A program made the translations under genes and the position numbers. Of a DNA stretch of 64,000 nucleotides, positions 33,588-42,404 are shown piece after piece (position 1 is the stretch's first letter; each line of letters starts with the position of its first letter). The DNA comes from an uncultured Faecalitalea sp. (GTDB taxonomy: Bacteria; Bacillota_I; Bacilli_A; Erysipelotrichales; Erysipelotrichaceae): the NCBI GenBank assembly GCA_946408025.1, contig CAMJQJ010000002.1, positions 1 through 64,000 on the forward strand. Direction: 5' to 3'. The notes beneath the pieces were generated by a model that saw only the letters and a list, made by a program, of their open reading frames with translations, was not told where the DNA came from and did no database searches.

Positions 33588-34441
33588 TAATATATGGTAA
33601 TGAGCTTGCTGCTTCTTTTAAAGAAAAGATGAAAGCAGAGATCAAAGCGTTGAAGGAAAATAATAAACGCCAACCTTTGTTGACAGTGATTTTAGTAGGT
33701 GACAATCCTGCTAGTCAATCTTATGTACGCTCAAAAGAAAAAGCGTGTTTGTCTATAGGTATGGAAAACAGGACAATTGTTTTGCCGTCGGATATTACCC
33801 AGAATGAGTTGGAAAATATCGTTCAGCAACAAAATGAAGATAATACGGTAGATGGAATTCTTGTTCAGTTGCCTTTGCCAGAGCATTTAGATGAACAAGC
33901 TGTGATCGATAAAATTGATCCTTCAAAAGATGTAGATGGATTACATCCGGTTAGTGCGGGGGCTTTATTGACAAATAGAAAAGGGTTTGTTCCATGTACG
34001 CCAAAAGGTGTTATGGCAATGTTAGAAAGCATTGGCTTAGATGATCTTTCTGGCATGAATGCAGTTGTTCTAGGACGAAGCAATCTTGTTGGAAAACCGC
34101 TGGCTTTGTTATTGCAGAATAAAAATGCAACTGTGACCGTTGTCCATTCAAAGACAAAAGATGTTAAAAGCATTACGTCTAAAGCAGATATTTTAATTGC
34201 GGCTATCGGAAAGCCTAAGATGGTGAAATCTGATTGGGTCAAAGAAGGCGCTGTTGTGATTGATGTGGGAATCAATCGAATGGAGAATGGAAAACTTTGT
34301 GGAGATGTTGACTTTGATGAGGTTTGTGATAAAGTGAAAGCTATCTCTCCTGTTCCGAAAGGAGTAGGCCCAATGACTGTATGTATGTTATTAAAAAATA
34401 CATTGGAGTCATATCACAATAAAGAAAGGAAAAATGGATGA
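33584..34441 (+). CDS. folD: Bifunctional methylenetetrahydrofolate dehydrogenase / methenyltetrahydrofolate cyclohydrolase
   Basis: Interconverts 5,10-methylene-THF and 10-formyl-THF for purine and formyl-Met-tRNA synthesis. The 285-residue protein has SYVRSKEKA with the catalytic Lys, GILVQLPLPEH, DVDGLHPVSAG and the NADP-binding VVLGRSNLVGKPLA. It overlaps dtd (4 bp) and the DUF951 gene (4 bp). With glyA upstream in the window it completes a serine to formyl-THF route. Confidence 0.97.
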   Translation: MIIYGNELAASFKEKMKAEIKALKENNKRQPLLTVILVGDNPASQSYVRSKEKACLSIGMENRTIVLPSDITQNELENIVQQQNEDNTVDGILVQLPLPEHLDEQAVIDKIDPSKDVDGLHPVSAGALLTNRKGFVPCTPKGVMAMLESIGLDDLSGMNAVVLGRSNLVGKPLALLLQNKNATVTVVHSKTKDVKSITSKADILIAAIGKPKMVKSDWVKEGAVVIDVGINRMENGKLCGDVDFDEVCDKVKAISPVPKGVGPMTVCMLLKNTLESYHNKERKNG

Positions 34442-34647
34442 ACGAAAAAGAATATGGTCTAAATGACATCGTTGAAATGAAAAAAGAACACCCTTGCCAT
34501 AAATCGAAACAATGGAAGATCATTCGTATGGGCGCGGATATTCGAATTAAATGTTTGGGTTGTGGGGCTAGTGTTTTGATGCCTAGGCAGAAGTTTGAAA
34601 AGAAACTAAAAAAAGTAGTCGTTCATGAAGAAGTGAAAGGAAGTTAG
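34438..34647 (+). CDS. DUF951 family protein
   Basis: A 69-residue basic protein with the typical pattern LNDIVEMKKEHPCHKSKQWKIIRMGADIRIKCLGCGASVLMPRQKFEKKLKKV. Conserved Cys residues (HPC, CLGC) suggest a small zinc-binding domain. DUF951 proteins are nearly always encoded just before ychF in Bacillota, as here, but their function is not established; a nucleic-acid or ribosome link is plausible from the charge and neighbours. AAAGGA precedes the start, which overlaps folD. Confidence 0.9.
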   Translation: MNEKEYGLNDIVEMKKEHPCHKSKQWKIIRMGADIRIKCLGCGASVLMPRQKFEKKLKKVVVHEEVKGS

Positions 34648-34651
34648 AAAT

Positions 34652-35755
34652 ATGCCATTAACTGCTGGAATCGTAGGTCTTCCTAATGTTGGAAAATCTA
34701 CTTTATTTAATGCTATTACAAAAAGTCAGGTAGAGGCCGCAAATTATCCCTTTGCGACAATTCAACCCAATGTAGGCGTTGTAGAAGTACCGGATGCAAG
34801 GATTGATCGTCTTGTTGAAATCTTTCATCCTAAAAAAACGATTTATACTACATTTGAATTTACAGATATTGCCGGTCTTGTAAAAGGTGCCAGCAAGGGA
34901 GAAGGTTTGGGGAACCAGTTTTTATCAAATATTCGATTAACAGATGCAATCTGTCATGTGGTTCGTTGTTTTGATGATGCGAATATTACACATGTTGAAA
35001 ACAGTGTGGATCCTGTTCGTGATGCAGAAATCATTAATCTTGAATTGAATTTAGCAGATTTACAGACTGTTGAGAATCGTATCGGAAAGATTGAAAAGAA
35101 ATCGAAAACAACAAAAGATAAAGATGCAGTTGCGGAGATGGCTTTGTTGAATCGTTTAAAACCATTGTTGGAAGAAGGTAAACCAGCACGTGTATTAGAA
35201 GTAGATGAAGATGAAGCTATCATTTTGAAAGGGTATAATTTGTTAACGGCAAAACCAATGATCTATGTTGCTAATTTAGATGAAGAAGGTGTCATGGATC
35301 CATCTGCTAATGCGTATTATAATCAGTTGGTAGAATATGCAAGTTCACAAAATAACGAAGTGGTTGCATTATGTGCCAAAATGGAAGAAGAATTATCGGA
35401 ATTGGATAAAGAGGAAAAGACCGCGTTCTTGAATGAACTTGGCGTCGATTCAAGTGGTCTTGATCTATTGATCCAAAAAGCATATTCTGTATTAAATCTT
35501 TGCACATTCTTGACTGCCGGTGAAGATGAATGTCGCGCTTGGACATTTAAAAAAGGAATGAAAGCTCCAGATTGTGCGGGAGTTATCCATACTGATTTCA
35601 AGAAAGGATTTATTCGTGCAGAGGTATATCGGTTTGAAGATATTGATGAGCTAGAAAGTGAACATGCCATCAAAGAAGCTGGTAAACTTCGTTTAGAAGG
35701 AAAGGATTATGTCGTGCAGGACGGCGATGTAATGCACTTCAGATTCAACGTATAG
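34652..35755 (+). CDS. ychF: Redox-regulated ATPase YchF (Obg family)
   Basis: Ribosome-associated P-loop ATPase of the Obg family. The 367-residue protein has G1 GLPNVGKST at residues 8-16, DIAGLVKGASKGEGLGNQFL, the altered G4 region (YVANLDEEG) that favours ATP over GTP, and a C-terminal TGS domain (DFKKGFIRAEVYRFEDI, YVVQDGDVMHFRFNV). It starts 4 bases after the DUF951 stop with GGAAG upstream. Confidence 0.96.
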   Translation: MPLTAGIVGLPNVGKSTLFNAITKSQVEAANYPFATIQPNVGVVEVPDARIDRLVEIFHPKKTIYTTFEFTDIAGLVKGASKGEGLGNQFLSNIRLTDAICHVVRCFDDANITHVENSVDPVRDAEIINLELNLADLQTVENRIGKIEKKSKTTKDKDAVAEMALLNRLKPLLEEGKPARVLEVDEDEAIILKGYNLLTAKPMIYVANLDEEGVMDPSANAYYNQLVEYASSQNNEVVALCAKMEEELSELDKEEKTAFLNELGVDSSGLDLLIQKAYSVLNLCTFLTAGEDECRAWTFKKGMKAPDCAGVIHTDFKKGFIRAEVYRFEDIDELESEHAIKEAGKLRLEGKDYVVQDGDVMHFRFNV

Positions 35756-35756
35756 T

Positions 35757-36407
35757 ATGCTTAGATTTGATATAATTTCGATCCTTGTTCGTATCATTGC
35801 GGTTGTCTTGGCTATGTCGGTGCATGAAATGGCACATGCTCTTGTATCATATTGGATGGGTGATCCAACCGCGAAGTTAGAAGGACGTTTAAGCTTAAAT
35901 CCTTTTAGACACATTGACTGGTTAGGGGTAATTTGTTTGATGTTCTTTGGTTTTGGTTGGGCTAAACCAGTACCAATTGATTCAAGATATTATAAGGATC
36001 AAAAAACAGGAATCATTTGGACAAGTTTTGCTGGGCCATTGGCAAACTTTATTCTTGCTTTTTTGACTTTGGTTATTTATATGCTGTTGGCAAAATTTGT
36101 CCCTGGTTTTATATTGGGAACTTCGATAGGTGATTTTGTTGCCTCATGTTTAATTAGTACAGCAAGTATCTCTATTGCGTTTGGAATTTTTAACTTGATT
36201 CCAATACCACCGCTGGATGGTTCAAAGATCTTGTTCTCTTTTTTACCGGACGATCAATATTATCGATTTATCCAAGGATCACAGATTTTTTATTTCATTT
36301 TTATCGCAGTCTTATTCTCGGGAATTTTGAATGTTCCTTTGTATATGTTAAGAAACAACATTTTCGAGATATTATGGAATGTAGCTTCCGCGATAGTTCC
36401 GCTATAA
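35757..36407 (+). CDS. Site-2 protease (M50) family membrane metalloprotease
   Basis: A 216-residue integral membrane protein with the zinc motif HEMAH (residues 23-27) in the first span and the third ligand in PIPPLDGSKI. Members cleave transmembrane proteins, sometimes in sigma-factor or sporulation signalling; this short form without PDZ or CBS domains is widespread in Bacillota. The ATG lies one base after the ychF stop and lacks a clear ribosome site, so translation is probably coupled. A bidirectional terminator follows. Confidence 0.9.
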   Translation: MLRFDIISILVRIIAVVLAMSVHEMAHALVSYWMGDPTAKLEGRLSLNPFRHIDWLGVICLMFFGFGWAKPVPIDSRYYKDQKTGIIWTSFAGPLANFILAFLTLVIYMLLAKFVPGFILGTSIGDFVASCLISTASISIAFGIFNLIPIPPLDGSKILFSFLPDDQYYRFIQGSQIFYFIFIAVLFSGILNVPLYMLRNNIFEILWNVASAIVPL

Positions 36408-36418
36408 TTTATTTATAA

Positions 36419-36446
36419 AAAAAGCGCTTCGTCTGAAGCGCTTTTA
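36419..36446. terminator. Bidirectional terminator between the M50 gene and sdaA
   Basis: AAAGCGCTTC (36421-36430), loop GTCT, GAAGCGCTTTT (36435-36445). It touches the sdaA stop codon. Confidence 0.88.
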
Positions 36447-37652
36447 TACTTTATCTGGAACAACAACGGCCAAACCGCCAAGGGCACTTTCTTTAAGCTC
36501 AATTGGAAGTTTTTTGCCAGTTAAGTTCATTGTTTTAACGACCATGTCAAAGCTGACACGGTTTTTCTTTACATTTCGGATGTATTTGGCCAGTCTTGCA
36601 GCATCGATACATCTTGTGGCGGCAACGGCATTTCTTTCGATACAAGGAATCATGACATATCCGCCAACTGGATCACAGGTAAGTCCTAGATGATGTTCTA
36701 AGCCGATTTCGGCAGCACATTCGATTTGTTCGTTGGCCTGCATTTGGCAATAAGCGACCATGGCACTTCCCATAGCGCAGGCGGCTCCGACTTCAGCCTG
36801 GCATCCTGCCTTGGCTCCAGAGATCGTTGCGTTTGTTTGAATCAGATTACCGATTAACCCAGCAACTTTAAGGCCTTGGATCAAAGTGACTTTTGGATAG
36901 TGTAAATCATGATAAAAATGATAGACAAGACTAGGGAGAACACCGCAGCTTCCCATGGTAGGAGCGGTTACGACTGTTCCTCCGCTAGCGTTTTGTTCAC
37001 TGGCTGCATATGCATAGCTGCAAACAAGTAGATTGTTTTTATCTGTAATATCTTCGCAACTGTTAGCTGATTGAAATAAGGCATGTGCTACTCGGTCTAG
37101 TTTTAGGCTTCCAGGTAGAACGCCTGTTTTGTTTAAACCAGTTTTTACACATTTTAGCATTGCCTTGAATATGTTTTTCATATAGGCATCAAACTCAGGC
37201 CCTTCGAAAATGTCGATATATTGATCTAATCTTAAATGTCTTTGTTTGCAGTAGTTTTGGATGTCATCCATTGTAGAGTGAGGGTATACATCATCGACAT
37301 CATCGCTTTTTTTACCATCAATTTCGATCTTGCCTCCTCCAACAGAAATAAATTGATGTTTTCCTAAAGATTGATCATCTTTGAAGGCTTCAATAGTCAT
37401 TGTGTTTGGATGTTTACAAGTCTCTTTAAGATTGAATTCAATATTTGTTTCTTTTGGACTTAAGGTTTTTTTTATGATCATGTCTGTTAGGTGGCCCTTT
37501 CCTGTCAGAGCGAGTGAGCCAAACAAGACAACATCAAAGCGATTAGCATCTGGATAATTTTCTAACATATAAGAAGATGCTTTCATAGGACCAAAGGTAT
37601 GCGAGCTGCTTGGACCTGGTCCGATCTTATATATATTTTTGATACTTTGCAT
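36444..37652 (-). CDS. sdaA: L-serine ammonia-lyase, iron-sulfur type, single chain
   Basis: Deaminates L-serine to pyruvate using a 4Fe-4S cluster. Both parts are fused: the N-terminal beta region (IGPGPSSSHTFGPMKA, residues about 10-26) and the C-terminal alpha region with the cluster cysteines in GAKAGCQAEVGAACAMGSAMVA and GLTCDPVGGYVMIPCIERNA. At 402 residues it is shorter than the usual E. coli-type enzyme (about 455) but both functional blocks are intact. It stands alone, divergent from the branched-chain amino acid transport operon. Confidence 0.92.
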   Translation of the reverse strand: MQSIKNIYKIGPGPSSSHTFGPMKASSYMLENYPDANRFDVVLFGSLALTGKGHLTDMIIKKTLSPKETNIEFNLKETCKHPNTMTIEAFKDDQSLGKHQFISVGGGKIEIDGKKSDDVDDVYPHSTMDDIQNYCKQRHLRLDQYIDIFEGPEFDAYMKNIFKAMLKCVKTGLNKTGVLPGSLKLDRVAHALFQSANSCEDITDKNNLLVCSYAYAASEQNASGGTVVTAPTMGSCGVLPSLVYHFYHDLHYPKVTLIQGLKVAGLIGNLIQTNATISGAKAGCQAEVGAACAMGSAMVAYCQMQANEQIECAAEIGLEHHLGLTCDPVGGYVMIPCIERNAVAATRCIDAARLAKYIRNVKKNRVSFDMVVKTMNLTGKKLPIELKESALGGLAVVVPDKV

Positions 37653-37739
37653 AGTAATATTTACCTCTTTTTTCTATACCGACATTATATACGATAATAG
37701 AATGAAATGCTTATGAAAAACTTTTACATTTTTACTGTA

Positions 37740-37754
37740 AATTTTCAATAAATT
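37740..37754. promoter_or_regulatory. Candidate CodY box upstream of the liv operon
   Basis: AATTTTCAATAAATT matches 13 of 15 positions of the CodY consensus AATTTTCWGAAAATT and lies 12 bp upstream of the operon -35. Branched-chain amino acid transport is a classic CodY target. No codY gene is in view, so this is a candidate only. Confidence 0.4.
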
Positions 37755-37766
37755 GACGAAAAGCTC

Positions 37767-37795
37767 TTGAAAACAAGTCGAACAAAGAGTATTAT
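37767..37795 (+). promoter_or_regulatory. Promoter of the liv operon
   Basis: TTGAAA at 37767-37772 and TATTAT at 37790-37795 with a 17-bp spacer, about 27 bp before the first gene. Confidence 0.7.
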
Positions 37796-37821
37796 ATACA
37801 CATATTATGGAGGGATGAATT

Positions 37822-39000
37822 ATGAAAGGTAACTTTTGGAAAGTCTTAGCTTCTGGTTCAATCGTAGCTAGTATGCTTGTTGGCTGTAGCTCTGGTGGAA
37901 CAGCTCAAGAAGCTGTTAAGTTGTCAGAAGGAGATACGGTTAAAATTGGATTGAATTATGAGTTGAGTGGAAATGTCGCAACTTATGGACAGGCAATGGA
38001 TAAAGGAACTCAGCTTGCTATTAAACAGTATAATGAAAGTGATGACGCTAAATATAAAATTGAAGCTGTATCAATGGATAATAAGAGTGATTCAGCAGAA
38101 GCAACTTCAATTGCAGAAAAATTAATGGGTGAAGGTGTTGCTATGCAGATTGGTCCTGCAACTTCAGGTGATTCCATTGCAACATATCCATCTTCTGAAA
38201 ATAACAAAGTACCTGTTTTGAGTCCTGCAGTTACACAAAATGGTGGTATGCTAAAAGAAGATGGTACAGCTTATGAATATGCTTGGCGTATTTGTTTTGA
38301 AGATAGTGCACAAGCTAGTGCAATGGCAGTATTTGCTAAAGATTTAGGAAAAACAAAAGCTGTTGTATATTCAGATGCAGCTAATGATTATGCAAAAGGT
38401 TTAGCTGAAGACTTTGTTGCAAAATTTGAAGATTTAGGTGGTGAAGTTGTAGCACAAGAAAATTATACTTCTGGTGACACAGACTTTAATGCCGCTCTAT
38501 CAAAAATCAAAGAGTTGGATTTTGATGTTCTTTATGTGCCAGGATATTATAATGAGTCAGGATTGATCATTAAACAAGCAAGAGAAGCTGGTATTACACA
38601 GACAATCTTGGGACCAGATGGAATGGATTCACCAAAACTTGCAGAACTAGCTGGTAAAGAAAATCTAAATGACGTTTATTTTACTACAGCATATACAACA
38701 GTAGATGCTTCAGATGAGTTGACTTCATTTATTGAAGCTTATAAAGCTGAATATGATGAAGAACCAGATATGTTCTCCGTTCTTGCTTACGATGCAACTA
38801 ATTTAGGATTACAGGCTTTAGAAGAAGCTGGGGAAACTGGAGAAGCATTAAATGAAGCAATTAAGAATATTGAATTTACTGGTTTGACAGGTAGCTTTAC
38901 ATTTGATGAAGAACACACACCTTTGAAGAAAGTTCTTGTTGTTGAGCTTGAAAATGGTGTACAGGTTAATCCTGTAGAAGTTGATCCAAACGCTGAATAA
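37822..39000 (+). CDS. livJ: Branched-chain amino acid ABC transporter substrate-binding lipoprotein
   Basis: A 392-residue extracellular solute-binding protein of the Leu/Ile/Val-binding type. The N-terminus is a lipoprotein signal with lipobox MLVGCSS. The mature part shows the family features VKIGLNYELSGNVATYGQAMDKGTQL, GPATSGDSIA and AVVYSDAANDYAKG. It captures leucine, isoleucine, valine or a similar amino acid and delivers it to the LivHMGF complex encoded next. TGGAGGGA precedes the ATG. The gap to livH is 69 bp and contains a weak hairpin that may favour high expression of this first gene. Confidence 0.92.
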   Translation: MKGNFWKVLASGSIVASMLVGCSSGGTAQEAVKLSEGDTVKIGLNYELSGNVATYGQAMDKGTQLAIKQYNESDDAKYKIEAVSMDNKSDSAEATSIAEKLMGEGVAMQIGPATSGDSIATYPSSENNKVPVLSPAVTQNGGMLKEDGTAYEYAWRICFEDSAQASAMAVFAKDLGKTKAVVYSDAANDYAKGLAEDFVAKFEDLGGEVVAQENYTSGDTDFNAALSKIKELDFDVLYVPGYYNESGLIIKQAREAGITQTILGPDGMDSPKLAELAGKENLNDVYFTTAYTTVDASDELTSFIEAYKAEYDEEPDMFSVLAYDATNLGLQALEEAGETGEALNEAIKNIEFTGLTGSFTFDEEHTPLKKVLVVELENGVQVNPVEVDPNAE

Positions 39001-39069
39001 AGTTTATGGAACAATGATGTGGAGAAAGCAAACTTTCTCCACTTTTTTAGCTAAGGAAGGAGAAATATT

Positions 39070-39951
39070 ATGATTCAGTTTCTACAGCAGATGATCAACG
39101 GATTGTCTTTAGGAAGTATCTACGCCTTAATTGCTTTAGGGTATACGATGGTATATGGAATAATCAAGTTGATAAATTTTGCTCATGGAGATGTATATAT
39201 GCTTGGAGCTTTTGTCGCTTTTTATGCAACTACATTCTTTCATTTAAATTTCTTTGTTGCTTTGGTTGTAGCCATGGTTTTATGTGGTGTATTAGGTGTA
39301 GTTATTGAACGTATTGCCTATAAACCTTTACGACATGCAACAAGAATTACCGCTTTGATCACTGCGATGGGAGTTTCTTATGTTTTAGAATATACTACAC
39401 AGTATTTTGCAGGCAGTGAGGTAAAAACTTTTCCAACAGATTTGTTAGATAATACAGCTTTTTCTTTTGGAGGCGTTCGAATCACGATGATGCAGATTTA
39501 TATTTTTGTGATTACGATCGTATTAATGATTATATTGACTTATATTGTTAATAAAACAAAAATGGGTAGAGCAATGCGTGCTGTTAGTGTTGATGAAGAT
39601 GCAGCTAAATTGATGGGTATCAATGTGGATACTACGATTTCATTTACATTCTTTTTAGGATCTTGCTTAGCTGGTGTAGCGGGCGTATTGGTTGGTGTAT
39701 ATTACAATTCAATAAATCCTTTGATGGGAATGACACCGGGCTTAAAAGCATTTATTGCAGCAGTGTTTGGTGGAATTGGAAACATTCCGGGTGCAATGAT
39801 AGGTGGATTGTTCATTGGTATTGCCGAAACATTAGTTACGGCCTATGGAAGTTCATTGTATAAAGATGCAATCGTATATGTGATCTTGATTTTAGTTTTG
39901 ATCTTAAAACCGGATGGACTTTTAGGGAAAAACGTGAAAGAGAAGGTGTAA
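39070..39951 (+). CDS. livH: Branched-chain amino acid ABC transporter permease LivH
   Basis: A 293-residue membrane permease with about eight spans. Family motifs are QQMINGLSLGSIYALIALGYTMVYGIIKLINFAHGD at the start and AVSVDEDAAKLMGINVD in the cytoplasmic loop that contacts the ATPases, followed by GGIGNIPGAMIGG. It pairs with LivM to form the channel. AAGGAGAA lies upstream; livM follows after 3 bp. Confidence 0.93.
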   Translation: MIQFLQQMINGLSLGSIYALIALGYTMVYGIIKLINFAHGDVYMLGAFVAFYATTFFHLNFFVALVVAMVLCGVLGVVIERIAYKPLRHATRITALITAMGVSYVLEYTTQYFAGSEVKTFPTDLLDNTAFSFGGVRITMMQIYIFVITIVLMIILTYIVNKTKMGRAMRAVSVDEDAAKLMGINVDTTISFTFFLGSCLAGVAGVLVGVYYNSINPLMGMTPGLKAFIAAVFGGIGNIPGAMIGGLFIGIAETLVTAYGSSLYKDAIVYVILILVLILKPDGLLGKNVKEKV

Positions 39952-39954
39952 GAC

Positions 39955-40908
39955 ATGCGAAAAGAGTATTTAACGAAAGAAAATATAGCATGGTTGCTTT
40001 TGGCAGTTGGTTCTTTTGTGATTTGTTCTTTATTGATGAACCTTGGAATAATCAACTCATATTATCAGATTACACTGTATAATATTTGTATTAATATTAT
40101 ATTGGCTGTATCTTTAAACTTAGTTATTGGAATTTGTGGACAGTTTTCTTTAGGTCATGCAGGATTTATGTGTATTGGAGCATATGCTGCAGGAATCATT
40201 ACTAAGATGATGCCGAATTTTGGTGGATTTGTATTAGGTATCTTGGTGGGATTTGTTTTATCTGCAATTGTTGCTTTGATTGTTTCAATTCCTACTTTAA
40301 GACTTCGAGGAGATTATCTTGCAATTGCTACATTAGGTTTTGCGGAAATTATTCGTATTTTAGTGCAGAATATGAAAATCACCAATGGAGCAGCAGGATT
40401 GAATGGAATTCCTCAGCTTACAAGTTGGCCGTTATTGATGATTGGAGTGGTTGTGTCAATCGTGGTTGTTTGTAACTACACACACAGCGCTCCAGGACGT
40501 GCTTGTATATCGATTCGAGAAGATGAAATAGCTAGTGAAGCTATGGGAATCAATACGACAAAATATAAAGTTATAGCATTTGTAATTGGTGCTTTATTAG
40601 CCAGTTTGGCAGGTGCTTTATATGCATGCAATTTTTATGTAATCAAGCCGAGTCAGTTTACATTTAATAAATCAATTGATATTTTGGTCATGGTTGTATT
40701 TGGTGGTATGGGATCGATGACTTCTAGTGTTATTGCAGCGATTGTTATTGGTATCATCAATATGGTTTTGGCAAACTTTTCAGAAATTCGTATGATTATT
40801 TACGGTTTAGCTCTTGTCGCAATCATGATCTTTAAGCCAACGGGTCTTTTAGGACAGCGTGAATTGTCTTTTAAAAAACTTTTTTCATCTAGAAAGGGGG
40901 CTAAATAA
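39955..40908 (+). CDS. livM: Branched-chain amino acid ABC transporter permease LivM
   Basis: A 317-residue second permease of the complex. Diagnostic segments are NLVIGICGQFSLGHAGFMCIGAYAAG, LRLRGDYLAIATLGFAEI and ACISIREDEIASEAMGINTTKYK. The C-terminus is basic and cytoplasmic. It overlaps livG by one base, so the ATPase is made in step with it. Confidence 0.93.
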   Translation: MRKEYLTKENIAWLLLAVGSFVICSLLMNLGIINSYYQITLYNICINIILAVSLNLVIGICGQFSLGHAGFMCIGAYAAGIITKMMPNFGGFVLGILVGFVLSAIVALIVSIPTLRLRGDYLAIATLGFAEIIRILVQNMKITNGAAGLNGIPQLTSWPLLMIGVVVSIVVVCNYTHSAPGRACISIREDEIASEAMGINTTKYKVIAFVIGALLASLAGALYACNFYVIKPSQFTFNKSIDILVMVVFGGMGSMTSSVIAAIVIGIINMVLANFSEIRMIIYGLALVAIMIFKPTGLLGQRELSFKKLFSSRKGAK

Positions 40909-41687
40909 TGGAACCAATTCTAGAAGTTAAAAATTTGACAAAAAACTTTGGAGGACTTTGTGCGGTTTCCAATGTGTCCATGACTATTAATCAAGGTGAA
41001 TTGATAGGATTGATTGGGCCAAATGGTGCAGGAAAAACGACTTTGTTCAATCTTTTAACAGGTGTATATGAACCAAGTAGTGGTTTGATCGAATTAAATG
41101 ATGACGGACAAAAGATACAATTAGGTGGTTTAAAACCATATAAGATCACAGGTTATGGGATTTCTCGTACATTCCAGAATATTCGTTTATTCAAAGCGAT
41201 GACGGTATTAGAAAATGTTAAAGTTGCAATGCATAAAAACATTCGATATGGAACGATTGCAGCAATCTTAAGACTTCCTTCTTACTATTCAGAAGAAAAA
41301 TGGGTCGAAGAAAAAGCTTGTGAATTGTTAAAGGAAGTAGGTTTGTATTCCAAACGTAATGAGATGGCTACCAATTTACCTTATGGAGAACAAAGACGAT
41401 TGGAAATTGCCCGAGCTTTAGCTATTCAACCAAAAATCTTATTTTTGGATGAGCCAGCTGCTGGTATGAACCCACAGGAAACAGCGGATCTAACAAAGTT
41501 AATTCATCACATTCGTGAAAAATATAAGTTAACTGTTATTTTGATCGAACACGATATGTCTTTGGTCATGAACATTTGTGAAAGAATTTATGTACTTGAT
41601 TATGGAAAAATGATTGCCAATGGGTCTCCTGAAGAAATCAAGAACAATGAATTTGTAATCAAGGCGTACTTAGGGGAGGAAATTTAA
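40908..41687 (+). CDS. livG: Branched-chain amino acid ABC transporter ATPase LivG
   Basis: A 259-residue ATPase with Walker A GPNGAGKTT, the LivG-specific insertion after ISRTFQNIRLF, signature LPYGEQRRLEIARAL (a variant of LSGGQ common in LivG), Walker B ILFLDEPAAGMNP and switch His in LIEHDM. It works as a heterodimer with LivF. AAGGGGG at 40894-40900 serves as the ribosome site. Confidence 0.94.
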   Translation: MEPILEVKNLTKNFGGLCAVSNVSMTINQGELIGLIGPNGAGKTTLFNLLTGVYEPSSGLIELNDDGQKIQLGGLKPYKITGYGISRTFQNIRLFKAMTVLENVKVAMHKNIRYGTIAAILRLPSYYSEEKWVEEKACELLKEVGLYSKRNEMATNLPYGEQRRLEIARALAIQPKILFLDEPAAGMNPQETADLTKLIHHIREKYKLTVILIEHDMSLVMNICERIYVLDYGKMIANGSPEEIKNNEFVIKAYLGEEI

Positions 41688-41689
41688 TT

Positions 41690-42400
41690 ATGTCTATGTT
41701 ATCAGTTAAAGATCTCCATGTACACTATGGTGTGATTGAAGCTTTAAAGGGTGTCAGTATTGATGTCAATGAAGGTGAAATTGTTTCATTGATAGGAGCA
41801 AATGGTGCCGGGAAGACAACTATGTTGCAGGCAATCAGTGGAATTGTTAAAAAAAGCTCCGGTGATATTGAATTCTTAGGTCAATCTATCTACAAAACAA
41901 ATCCTAAAAATATCGTGGCAGCCGGTCTAACTCAAGTTCCTGAAGGAAGGCGAATCTTTACTGGATTAAGTGTTTATGAAAACTTAATGATGGGTGCTTT
42001 TCTAAGAAAAGATAAAAAAGGCATTGAAGAAGATCTTCAAAAAGTTTATAAACAGTTCCCTATTTTGGAACAGCGTATCAATCAGGATGCTTCAACTTTA
42101 TCTGGTGGTGAACAGCAGATGTTGGCCATGGGAAGAGCTTTGATGGCTAAGCCAAAGTTGATGTTATTGGATGAACCAAGTATGGGGCTGGCTCCAATTC
42201 TTGTAAAAGAAATCTTTTCAATTATTAAAGAAATCAATGCGCAGGGAACAACGGTTTTATTGGTTGAACAAAACGCGAAGATGGCTTTATCAATTGCTCA
42301 TCGTGCCTATGTTCTTGAAACTGGAAAGATCGTATTAAGTGGTACCGGTGAAGAATTGATCAATTCACCAGAAATTCAAAAAGCCTATTTAGGAGGATAA
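41690..42400 (+). CDS. livF: Branched-chain amino acid ABC transporter ATPase LivF
   Basis: A 236-residue ATPase with Walker A GANGAGKTT, the LivF hallmark VPEGRRIFTGLSVYENLMMGA, signature TLSGGEQQMLAMGRAL, and Walker B LMLLDEPSMGLAP. It lies 2 bp after livG with GGGGAGGA overlapping the end of that gene. A CBS-ACT gene follows 4 bp downstream. Confidence 0.95.
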   Translation: MSMLSVKDLHVHYGVIEALKGVSIDVNEGEIVSLIGANGAGKTTMLQAISGIVKKSSGDIEFLGQSIYKTNPKNIVAAGLTQVPEGRRIFTGLSVYENLMMGAFLRKDKKGIEEDLQKVYKQFPILEQRINQDASTLSGGEQQMLAMGRALMAKPKLMLLDEPSMGLAPILVKEIFSIIKEINAQGTTVLLVEQNAKMALSIAHRAYVLETGKIVLSGTGEELINSPEIQKAYLGG

Positions 42401-42404
42401 GATA

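Noticed and set aside
39001-39069. Hairpin between livJ and livH considered a full terminator
   Set aside because: GGAGAAAG and CTTTCTCC pair around a short loop with only a weak T tail, and the genes clearly form one operon; attenuation or RNA processing is more likely.
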